Source: Streptomyces sp. CG4
GTDB taxonomy: Bacteria; Actinomycetota; Actinomycetes; Streptomycetales; Streptomycetaceae
Reading direction: 5' to 3'
Assembly: GCF_041080655.1 (NCBI RefSeq)
Contig: NZ_CP163525.1
Coordinates: forward strand, 4,774,001-4,838,000
Length of the DNA: 64,000 nt
In this document: positions 43,801 through 55,800 of the stretch, piece after piece
How the letters are laid out: the number at the start of each line of letters is the position of its first letter
Position numbering within the stretch: position 1 is the first letter of the stretch
The notes under the pieces: model-generated
Database searches by the model: none
The model's input: the letters and a program-made list of their open reading frames with translations, nothing else
Told to the model about the DNA's origin: nothing
Program-made: the position numbers and the translations under genes

Positions 43801-46800
43801 GGTCCGCCAGCTCCGCTCCGGTCGCCAAGGATCCGGTCACGGCCGAGACGATCGGGATCGATGGCTCGCCGTACGTCAGCTGCTGCGCGACCGCACGGAA
43901 GTCGTCCAGCATCGGCTCCATCAGCGGCGAGTGGAAGGCGTGCGACACCTTCAACCGCGTGGTCCTGCGACCGAGTGCCGAGAAGTGAGCCATGATCCGC
44001 AGTGCCTCGGCCTCCGCGCCGGAGACCACCACCGCGGTGGGGCCGTTGACCGCCGCAATGCCCACCTCGCCGGTCAGCTGCGCGCGCACCTCGTCCTCGG
44101 TGGCTTGCACGGCGACCATCGCACCGCCCTTGGGCAGTGCCTGCATCAACCGCCCTCGCGCCACCACCAGCTTCGCCGCGTCCGCCGTCGAAAGCACCCC
44201 GGACACCTGCGCTGCCGCGATCTCACCAATCGAGTGCCCCGCCAGGTAGTCCGCCCGGACACCCCACGACTCCACCAGCCGGTACAGCGCCACCTCCACG
44301 GCGAACAGGGCGGGCTGGGCGAACTCGGTCCGGTCGAGCATCCGTTCGTCCTCGCCCCACAGCACCTCCCGCAGCGGCAGGTCCAGCTCGGCGAGTACGG
44401 CGTCGAAGGCCTCCGCGAACACCGGGAATGCCTCGTACAGTCCCCGGCCCATCCCCAGCCGCTGCGCGCCCTGTCCCGTGAACAGGAACGCCGTCAGGCT
44501 GTCGGAGCGGTCGCGCGCCGTGACGCTGCCGGGCCACGGGCCGCCCTGCGCCAGGGCCGTGAGGGCCCGCACGGCCTCGTCGCGGTCCGCAGCGGTCAAG
44601 GCCACACGATGGTCGAGGGCCGCGCGCGAGGTCACCAGAGAGGCGGCGATGTCGAGCAGACGCAGCTCGGGGCGCTCCTCCAGGTGGGCGAGCAGACGCT
44701 CGGCCTGAGCCGGCAGGCTCTGCGCGTTCTTGGCGCTGAGCAGGACCGGCAGCACGGGCGGGACCGAGCCGTCCACTGCCGCGTCGGGAGTTTCCGGAGC
44801 CTGCGGGGCCTCCTCGAGGATGATGTGGGCGTTGGTACCGCTCAGGCCGAAGGAGGAGACGGCGGCCCGCCGCGGTCCCGTGCCTTCCGGCCATGGCATG
44901 CCCTCGGTCAGCAGCCGCACCGCACCGGCCGACCAGTCGACGTGGGGTGAAGGCTCGTCGACGTGGAGGGTCTTGGGCAGATAGGCATGGCGCAGCGACA
45001 TGACCGCCTTGATCACGCCGCTGACACCGGCCGCGGCCTGGGCGTGCCCGATGTTGGACTTGACCGAGCCGAGCCACACCGGCCGGTCCGCGGGGCGGCC
45101 CTGCCCGTACGTCGCGAGCAGCGCCTGGGCCTCGATCGGGTCGCCGAGCCGAGTTCCCGTGCCATGCCCCTCGACGAGGTCGATGTCCGCCGTGCCGAGT
45201 CCGGCCGCGCGCAGCGCGTCTTCGATCACGCGTTCCTGGGAGGGGCCGTTGGGCGCTGTCAGGCCGTTGCTGGCTCCGTCCTGGTTGATCGCCGAGCCCT
45301 TGATCACGGCGAGCACCGGGTGGCCCTTGGCTCGCGCGGCGGACAGGCGCTCCACCGCGAGCAGCCCGATGCCCTCGGACCAGCCGGTGCCGTCGGCCGC
45401 GGCGGCGAACGACTTGCACCGCGCGTCGGGCGCGAGACCGCGCTGCATGCTGAAGTCCACGAAGATGTCCGGCGTGGGCATGACGGTGACACCGCCCGCG
45501 AGAGCCATGTCGATCTCGCCTTGACGCAGCGCCTGGCAGGCCATGTGCAGCGCGACCAGCGACGAGGAGCAGGCCGTGTCGACGGTGACCGCGGGGCCTT
45601 CGAGGCCGAGCGTGTAGGCGATGCGTCCCGAGGCGATGCTGCCGGCGCTGCCGTTGCCGACGTAGCCGGCCAGGTCGTCGGGTATCCGCCCGGCCTGGGT
45701 GCCATACTCGTGGTACATCGAGCCGATGTACACGCCGGTCCGAGTGCCACGCATCGTGGTGGGGTCGACGCCGGTGCGCTCCAGAGCCTCCCACGCGGCC
45801 TCGAGAAGCAGCCGCTGCTGCGGGTCCATCGCCAGCGCCTCGCGGGGCATGATGCCGAAGAACTCCGGGTCGAACTCGCCCGCGTCGTGCAGGAATCCGC
45901 CCTCGACCGTGTAGGTGCGCCCCGGAGTGCCAGGTTCGGAGTCGTACAGTCCCTCCGGGTCCCAGCCGCGGTCCTCCGGGAAGGGGGTGACGGCGGTCCG
46001 CTCCTCGTGGACCAGGCGCCACAGACCGTCGGCGTCCCGGACGCCGCCGGGGAAGCGGCAGCTGATGCCGACGATCACGATCGGGTCGTCGGCGGTTCCC
46101 TGGGTCGTGGCGGACGGATTCCGGGCGGGGGCGGAAAGTGCCGGGGCCGCGACACCGGACCTGTCCTTGATCAGATCCGCGACGGCCCGGCAGTTGGGGT
46201 GGTCGAAGACGAGCGTGGCAGGCAGTCGCAGGCCGGTGGCACCGTTCAGCGCGTTGCGCAGTTCGACGGCGGCGAGGGAGTCGAAGCCCAGTTCCCGGAA
46301 CGCCTTGTCCGGGCCGACCGAGTCGATGCCGCTGTGGCCGAGGATAGCGGCGACCCGGCCGCGGACCAGCTCCAGGACGGCGCGGTCGCGTTCGGCCTCG
46401 CCCAGCCCGGCCAGTCGTGCGGCGAAGGTGTCCTTCGCACCGTCGCCACCGGCGTGGACCGCGCGGCGCGCGGCATCGCGGACCAGGCCCCGCAACAGCG
46501 CGGGCAGTGAGTCGGTCCTGGCGCTCAGCGCGGCTCGGTCGACACGCAGCGGGGTGAGCTGGTGGGCGCCGGTGGCGAGGCCCGCGTCGAACAGGGCGAG
46601 GGCTTCGTCGGCGGCGAGGACGGGCAGGCCGAGCCGGCGCATCCGTTCCCGGTCGGCATCGGTGACGGCACCCATCCCGGTATCGACGTCCCACATCCCG
46701 AACGCGAGCGCCGTGGCCGGCAGACCGGCGGACTTCCGGTGATGGGCGAGTGCGTCGAGGAAGACGTTGGCCGCCGCGTAGGTCCCCTGGCCGACGGCGA

Positions 46801-49800
46801 GTACCGTTCCGCCCGCCGAGGAGAGCAGCACGAAGGCCTTCAGGTCGAGGTCCCGGGTCAGCTCGTGCAGGTGCCAGGCGGCGTCCGCCTTGGGCCGCAG
46901 CACGGTGTCGAACCGGTCGGCGGTCAGGGACGTCACCAGTCCGTCGTCGACGACTCCCGCGGCGTGGACCACCGCGGTCAGCGGATGCTCGGCAGGGATC
47001 CCGGCCAGCACCCGCGCCACCTGCGCACGGTCCGACACATCGGCCGCGACCACCGCGACCCGCGCACCCAGCCCCTCCAGCTCACCCACCAGCTCGGCCG
47101 CGCCGGGCGCGGCCCCACCACTACGGCTCACCAGAACCAGACGCCGCACCCCGTGCGCCACGACCAGATGCCGCGCCACCAACGCACCCAGACCACCCGT
47201 ACCGCCCGTCACCAGCACCGAGCCCGCACCCGTCCACGGCAGCTCCGCTCCCCCACCGTCGGCAACGGGAACCAGTCGAGGCACGGACACTTGACCGCAA
47301 TGGACGGCGAGTTCGGGTTCATGAGTCGCGGCGGCCTCGGCGAGGACGGCGAGGGACTCGTCCCGTCCGTCCGTGTCGAGCAGCGCGAACCGGCCCGGAT
47401 GCTCGGCCTCGGCAGCCCGCACCAGACCCCACACCGGGGCCTGTGCCAGGTCGAGCGTGTCTCCGAGCCGAGCGGCGACGGCATGCCGGGTGACGACGAC
47501 GAGCCGGGAGCGGGCGAACCGCTCGTCCGCGAGCCATGCGCGTATCGTCGCCAGAACGTGGGCGGACAGGGCGCGGACGCCGGCCGGTACATCGCCCTCG
47601 GGGAAGGACGGCAGCGGCGCGATGACCGTGGCCGGGACCTGTGCGCCCTGGTCGACCGCGGCGCCGAGGGCGGCGAGGTCGGCGAACTCCGGTATCCGCG
47701 CGTCGGCTTCGGACAGCCCGGGCAGCCGTACTACGGACGTGTCAGCGCCCTCCGGGAGCGGGATCCGCGTCCAGGAGGTCCGGAAGACAGACGCGTCGCG
47801 ACGGCCGCTGGCCGCAGCGAGCCGACCGGGGGCGACAGGACGCGAGATGAGTTCCTCGACGGTGGCGACGGGCTGGCCGGCGGCGTCGGCGACCCACATG
47901 GCGGACCGCTCGTCGCCGCTCAACCGGCGTATGTGAACACGCAGTTCGGTGGCGCCGACGGCATGGAGCGTCACCCCGTTCCAGACGAACGGGAGCAGGG
48001 TGTCGCCGGCCGCCGCCCCGTCCGCACCGAGCAGATCGACGTGCATGGCGGCGTCGAGGAGGGCTGGATGCAGTCCGAAGCGGGCCGCCTCCGTGTGCGC
48101 CCCGGCCTCCAGGGACACTTCCGCGAACACATCCTCGCCCCGCCGCCAGGCAGCCCGCAGTCCGCGAAACGCCGGCCCGTAGCCGTAGCCACGACCCGCG
48201 AGGGCCTCGTACGCACCCTCCACGACCAGTGGTTCGGCGCCGGGCGGCGGCCACTGCGCCAGGTCGAACGCGGCAGCCCGGTCGGCGCTCACCGTCACGG
48301 AGCCGGATGCGTGCCGCAGCCAGGCGCCGGAGCCGCCCTCGATCCGCGAGTGCACGGTCACCGGGCGGGCACCGGCCGCATCCGCGCCGCCCACCACGAC
48401 CTGCACCTGGACCGCGTCATGTTCCGGCAGAACGAGCGGCGCCTCCAGCGTCAGCTCCTCCAGCCGGCCGCAGCCGACCTCGTCACCCGCTCGCACCGCC
48501 AACTCCACGAAGGCGGTCCCCGGTAGCAGCACACTGCCCAGCACCACGTGGTCGGCCACCCAGGAACCGGCTGCCGACAGGCGCCCTGTCAGGACCGCCC
48601 CGCCGTCGGGGCCGGGTGCGCCGACCAGTGCGCTGAGCACCGGATGGTTGACCGGGGTCAGACCGGCGGCGGCGACATCGCCCACCGGGGCGAGGGTGGC
48701 GTCCAGCCAGTAGCGGCTGCGCTGGAAGGCGTAGGTCGGCAGGTCGGCACTGAGCACGGGGGCGGCGGAGGTACCGAAGTAGGCGCTCCAGTCGACCGGC
48801 GTGCCCAGCTCGTGCAGTCGGCCGAGCGCGGACACAATGTCGAGGGCCTCGGCCCGGTTGCGGCGCAGCGAGTGAACGAACTCGCCGTCGGGCTGCACCT
48901 GGTGGCCCATCGCGGTCAGCACGGCATCCGGACCGATCTCCAGGAAGACGGTCACCGCCTCGGCTTCGAGTACGCGCAGGGCGTCGGCGAAACGGACGGA
49001 CTCGCGCACGTGCCGCACCCAGTACTCGGGATCCGTCAGCTCCGCCGACGCGATCCGCCCCGTCAGCGTCGACACGAACGGCAGCGACGGCTCCGCGAGC
49101 GCGAGCTCCTCCACCACCGAACGGAACTCGTCGAGCATCGGCTCCATCAGCGGCGAATGAAACGCGTGCGAGACCTTCAGCCGGGTCGTCTTGCGGCCCA
49201 GCTCCTCGAAGTGGGCCCTGATCCGCAGCACCTCGGCCTCGGCACCGGAGACGACCACCGCGGACGGGCCGTTGACGGCGGCGATCCCCGCACCTTCCGA
49301 CAGCAGCGGAACGACCTCGTCCTCGGCCGCCTGCAACGCCACCATCGCCCCGCCCTCCGGCAGGGCCTGCATCAGCCGGCCGCGCGCCGAGACGAGCCTG
49401 GCCGCGTCCGCCAAGGACAGCACTCCGGCCACATGCGCGGCCGCGATCTCACCGATCGAATGCCCCGCCACCCAGTCGGGGCCGACACCCCACGACTGCA
49501 GCAGCCGGACGAGTGCCACCTCGACGGCGAACAGCGCCGGCTGCGTGTACTCCGTGCGGTTCAGGACATGCTCGTCGTCCCCCCACACCACCTCGCGCAA
49601 CGGCAGGTCCAGCGCGGCGAGTACTGCGTCGAAGGCCTGCGCGAACACCGGGAACGTCTCGTACAGCTCACGGCCCATTCCCAGCCGCTGCGGGCCCTGC
49701 CCCGTGAACAGGAAGGCGCGTGTGCGCGTGGCCGCCTCGGTGATGCCCTCGCCCGAGGCGATCTCCTCAAGGGCGCGCCCGAGATCCGCGCGACTCGTGC

Positions 49801-52800
49801 CGAGCGCCACCGCCCTGTGGTCCAGTGCCGCGCGCGAGGCCGCCAGAGCCTGCCCGACGGCGGTGAGCTCGTCGTCGGGCACGGTCTCAAGGTAGGAACG
49901 AAGGCGCTCTGCCTGCGCGGCCACCGCCTGCGGGCTCTTGCCCGAGATCCGCCACGGCAGGACCGGCGCCGAGCGGCGTTCGGGCGCGGGCTGGGGCTGC
50001 CCGGCCTCCTCGAGGATGACATGGGCGTTGGTGCCACTGATACCGAACGCGGAGACACCGGCCCGGCGCGGGCGCCCGGGTGTGGCGGGCCACTCCCGGG
50101 CACTGGCCAGCAGTTCCACCGCGCCGTCCGACCAGTCGACCTTCGCAGTGGGCTCGTCGACGTGCAGGGTCCGGGGCAGGGTTCCCGCGCGCATCGCCAT
50201 GACCATCTTGATGATCCCGGCGACTCCTGCGGCGGCCTGCGTGTGACCGAGGTTCGACTTGACGGAACCGAGGAACAGGGGGAAGCCGTTCTCCGGGCGC
50301 TGTCTGCCGTACGTGTTCAGCAGGGCCTGTGCCTCGATGGGGTCACCGAGTGTGGTGCCCGTTCCGTGCGCCTCGACCGCGTCGACCTGGTCGGGCGTCA
50401 CTCCGGCGGTCGCAAGGGCCTGCTGGATGACGCGTTCCTGGGAGGGTCCGTTGGGGGCGGTCAGGCCATTGCTGGCGCCATCCTGGTTGATCGCCGAACC
50501 CCTGACCACGGCGAGCACCCGGTGGCCGTTGCGGCGGGCGTCCGAGAGACGTTCCAGGAGCAGCATGCCCGCCCCTTCGCCCCAGCCGGTGCCATCGGCG
50601 GCCTCGGCGAACGACTTGCAGCGGCCGTCCGACGCCAGGCCCCGCTGACGGCTCATGTCGACGAACGTGTCCGGGGTCGACATCACGCTGACGCCGCCGG
50701 CGAGAGCCAGCGAGCACTCGGAGCGGCGCAGCGCCTGGATCGCCCAGTGCAGCGCGACCAGCGATGACGAGCAGGCGGTGTCGACGGAGACCGCAGGTCC
50801 TTCGAGACCGAAGACGTAGGAGAGCCGGCCGGAGAGGACACTGGCGAGGCTGCCGTTGCCCAGATACCCGGCGACCTCCTCGGGTACGTCCGTGATGCGG
50901 GAGGCCCAGTCGTGGTACATGACGCCTGCGAAGACGCCGGTGTCGCTGCCGCGCACCGCGTGGGGGTCGATGCCCGCACGCTCGAACGCCTCCCAGGTGA
51001 TCTCGAGCAGAAGACGCTGCTGCGGGTCCATGGCCAGGGCCTCGCGCGGGCTGACGCCGAACGGCTCCGGGTCGAAGTCGGCGGCGTCGTGCAGGAACCC
51101 GCCCCTGTTGCTGGAGCTCTTGCCGGAGACGCCCGGCTCGGGGTCGTACAAGCCCTGGTCCCAGCCGCGGTCGGTGGGCCAGGGGGTGATGGCGTCGCGC
51201 CCCTGGGCGACCAGCTGCCAGAGCTGCTCCGGAGTGCTGACGTCACCGGGGAAGCGGCAGGCCATGGCGATGATGGCGATCGGCTCGTCGTTCCGGGTGG
51301 CGGCGGGCCGTGCGGGCAGGTGGGCGGGCGCCGGACCGGCGTCGGTGAGCCGGGAGGCGAGGTGTTCCGCCAGCGCCTTCGGGTTGGGGTAGTCGAAGAT
51401 CAGTGTGGCGGGCAGCCGCAGGCCGGTAGCGGCCTTGAGCTGGTTGCGCAGCTCCACGGCAGCCAGGGAGTCGAACCCGGTCTCGCTGAACGAGCGGGTG
51501 GCGTCCACGTCCACGGCGCTGTCGTGCCCGAGCACGACGGCCACCTGACGGCGGACGAGGTCGAGGAGTGCGTCGGCGCGCTCCGCGTCGGCGAGCCCGG
51601 CGAGGCTCTGGACGAGCCCTTCGGTCAGGGGGGCGCCCGGCGTGGAGGCGGCGGCGCGGCGCACCGGCGTGCGCACGAGCCGGGACAGCAGCGGGTGCAC
51701 CGCGTCAGCCCGGGCTGCCAGAGCCCGCCGGTCCACGCGGACCGGGACATGCGCGGCGTGGCCACTGGTCAGGGCCGCGTCGAAGAGGGCGAGGTTCTCG
51801 TCGGGGCCGAGCGGTTCGAGACCGAGACGGGCGATGCGCCGCAGAGCAGCCTCGTCAAGACGGGCTCCCATGCCTCGGTCGCCCGTCCACAGTCCCCAGG
51901 CGAGCGAGGTGGCGGCCAGGCCCTGACCCCGGCGGTGGTGGGCGAGCGCGTCGAGAAAGACGTTGGCCACCGCGTAGTTGGCCTGCCCGGCGCCGTCGAG
52001 ATATCCGGCGACGGACGAGAACAGCACGAAGGCCTTCAGGTCGAGGTCCCGGGTCAGCTCGTGCAGGTGCCAGGCGGCGTCCGCCTTGGGCCGCAGCACG
52101 GTGTCGAACCGGTCGGCGGTCAGGGACGTCACCAGTCCGTCGTCGACGACTCCCGCGGCGTGGACCACCGCGGTCAGCGGATGCTCGGCAGGGATCCCGG
52201 CCAGCACCCGCGCCACCTGCGCACGGTCCGACACATCGGCCGCGACCACCGCGACCCGCGCACCCAGCCCCTCCAGCTCACCCACCAGCTCGGCCGCGCC
52301 GGGCGCGGCCCCACCACTACGGCTCACCAGAACCAGACGCCGCACCCCGTGCGCCACGACCAGATGCCGCGCCACCAACGCACCCAGACCACCCGTACCG
52401 CCCGTCACCAGCACCGAGCCCGCACCCGTCCACGGCAGCTCCGCTCCCCCACCGTCGGCAACGGGAACCAGTCGAGGGGCGTAGAGGCGGCTGCCCCTGA
52501 CAGCGAGTTCAGGCTCGCCGGCGGCGGTCAGGACGGCCCTCAGCTCCGGGTCGTCATGACGGGAGCCGGCGTCCAGGTCCGCCAGCACGATCCGGCCCGG
52601 GTGCTCGGCCTGCGCTGAGCGCACCAGACCCCACACCGGGGCCTGGGCCAGGTCCAGGACGTCCGACCCGGCCGCGGCGACGGCGCCACGGGTGAGGACG
52701 AGAACGCGGGACTCGTCGTCCTCGGCGAGAAGCTTCCGCAGTTGATCGAGGACCCGTCCGGTAACCGCGCGAACCGTGGCGGACATGTCCTGCGCATCCC

Positions 52801-55800
52801 TGGGCGTCTGGACCGGTTCCAGGACGACGGCCGGCGGCCGGTCCTCGGCGGCAGCCGACGGGACCTCGTACCAGTCGAGGCGCATCGGCAGTTCGGTGTG
52901 CGCCTCGCCGGAACGCAGCGCGTCCTGGTCCAGCGGACGTGCCACGACGCTGTCCACGCGGGCGACGGGCGCACCGGTCCCGTCGTACAGGTGCAGCGCG
53001 GCGGCATCGGGTCCGTCCGACAGGATCCGCACCCGCAGCACGGACGCTCCCCTGGCGTACAGGGAGAGTCCGCTCCAGCTGAAGGGCACCCGGTTGGGAG
53101 CGGCGTCGGGGTGGTCGGCGGCCAGATCGGTGGACTGCAGTACGGCGTCGAGCAGCGCGGGGTGCAGGGTGAACGCGGCAGCGTCGGCGGCCACGTCGGC
53201 CGGCAGCTCCACCTCGGCGTAGGCGGCCTCCTCCGAGCGCCACACGGCGCGCAGTCCGCGGAAGGCGGGGCCGTAGGCGTAGCCGTCGTCCGCCATCCGC
53301 TCGTACAGGCCCGTGAGGTCGACCGGCTGGGCCCCGGCCGGCGGCCACCGGCCGTGGTCGGGCAGCGGGGCCGGAGCGAGTGCCGCGTCGGGGCTGATGA
53401 CGGCGGTGGCGTGCCGGGTCCAAGGCACGTCCTCCGGGGCCGACTCGGCGCGGGAGTGGAAGGAGAGGTCGCGGCGGCCGGAGGCATCGGGTGCGGAGAC
53501 GACGGCCTGCAGCACCACGCCGCCGGGGCGGTCGAGGACGAGCGGGGCCAGCAGGTTGAGTTCGTCGATCTGCGCGCAGCCGACCTGGTCCGCGGCCTGC
53601 ACGGCGAGTTCCACGAACGCGGTACCGGGCAGCAGCGTGGCGCCGACGATACGGTGGTCGGCCAGCCAGGGCTGAGTGGCTGTGGACAGGCGGCCCGTGA
53701 GCACGACGCCGCCCCCGTCCGCCAGCGGAACGGCCGCGGCAAGCATCGGGTGATCGAGAGCGAGCTGCCCGTGCGCAGCGGCGTCGCCCGTCCGGGCGGG
53801 CGACACGAGCCAGTAGCGGCGTCCCTGGAAGGGGTAGGTAGGCAGGTCGACGCGGAGCGGGCTCGCGGGGTGCAGGGCGGCGAAGTCGACGGCGGCGCCC
53901 CGTACGTGCACCTCACCGAGAGACGACAGCAGTACGTGGACGGCGTCCCTGCCGCGCCGCTGCCCGGCGACGAAGGCGAGAGCACTGGTGTCGCCTTCGT
54001 CGGCGACGGCGGCACGGGCCATCGCCGAGAGCACGGCGTCCGGGCCGAGTTCGAGGAAGGTGGTCACACCGGCATCGCGCAGGGCACGTGTCCCGTCCGC
54101 GAAGCGCACGGTCTCCCGCACGTGGCGAACCCAGTACTCGGGAGAGCAGAGTTCCTCGGCGGCGGCGACGCGGCCGGTCACGTGAGAAACGACCGGGATC
54201 GTGGGGAGCTGGTAGTCGATGACGCTCGCCACCCGGCCGAACTCGGCGAGCATGGGTTCCATGAGCGGGGAGTGGAACGCGTGCGAGACCCGCAGCCGCT
54301 TTGTTCTGCGCCCCAGTTGACGGAAGTGGTCCTGGATGCGCAGGACTTCTGTTTGGTCGCCGGAGACGACGACGGCGTCGGGCCCGTTGACGGCGGCGAT
54401 ACTCACCCGCTCGCCGAGCAGCTCGCATGCCTCGTCCTCTGTGGCCTGCAAGGCGACCATTGCGCCGTCGGCGGGCAGTGCCTGCATGAGGCGCCCGCGC
54501 GCGGCGACCAGGGTAGCGGCGTCCTCGAGGGACAGTACGCCGGCGACATGCGCGGCACTCAGCTCGCCCAGGGAGTGTCCGGCCACGAAGTCGGGACGCA
54601 GGCCCCACGACTCCACCAACCGGAACAGGGCGACCTCGAGAGCGAACAGCGCGCTCTGCGCGTACGCCGTCCGATCGAGGAGCGCGGCATCCTCGGAACC
54701 CTCGGGCGCGAACATCACGTGCCACAGGGAACGTTCGAGCTGAAGGTCCAGGTGGCCGATGGCGGCGTCCAGCGCCTGCGCGAACACCGGATAGGTCTCG
54801 TACAGCGCGCTTGCCATGGCGGGGAACTGGCTGCCCTGGCCGGTGAAGAGCAGGGCGAGCCGGCCGGAGTTCGCCGTCCCCCGGGTGACCGCTCGGTCGG
54901 TGATGTCGTCGGCGACGGCGGTCAGGGCGCGCACCAGCTCGTCGCGGCTCTCGGTCACGACGGCGACGCGATGCCGATGCACGGCCCGCGTGGTGGCCAG
55001 GGCCCTGCCGAGCGCGGCCGGAGTGATCTCGTCACGTTCGCGCAGCAGGTCCGCCAGCAGGCCGGCCTGGACACGCAGGGCATTCTCGCTGCGTGCCGAC
55101 AACGCCAAGGATGACCAGGCACCGTCGGAGACGGTGTGCCCGGGGCCGTCGGTGGTCTCCTCGGGATCCTGGGGCGGCTCCTCCAGGATGACGTGCGCGT
55201 TGGTGCCACTGACGCCGAAGGAGGAGACACCGGCTCGGCGAGGACCGGACTCGCTGTGCCACGGCAGCTCTTCGGTGAGCAGCCGGACAGTCCCCGCCGA
55301 CCAGTCGACGTTGGGCGAAGGCCTGTCCACATGCAGGGTGCGGGGCATGATCCCGGCCCGCATCGCCATGATCACCTTGATCACTCCGGCCGCCCCTGCG
55401 GCGGCCTGAGTGTGGCCGATGTTCGACTTCACCGAGCCCAGACGCAGTGGCCGGTCGGGGTGGTGCTCTTGACCGTACGTGGCGATCAGGGCACTTGCCT
55501 CGATCGGATCGCCCAGCGTGGTACCCGTGCCATGGGCCTCGACCAGGTCCACGTCCCCCGCGCTCAGTCCCGCCTCGGTGAGTGCGGCGCGCACCACCTG
55601 CTGCTGGGCAGGTCCGCTGGGGGCGGTGATGCCGTTACTGGCACCGTCCTGGTTGATCGCGGTGCCCTTGACGAGAGCAAGCACCTGGTGGCCGTTGCGA
55701 CGCGCGTCGGAAAGCCGTTCGAGGACGAAGACGCCGACGCCTTCGGAGAAGCCGGTGCCGTCGGCGGCCTCCGCGAACGGCTTGCAGATTCCGTCGGGGG

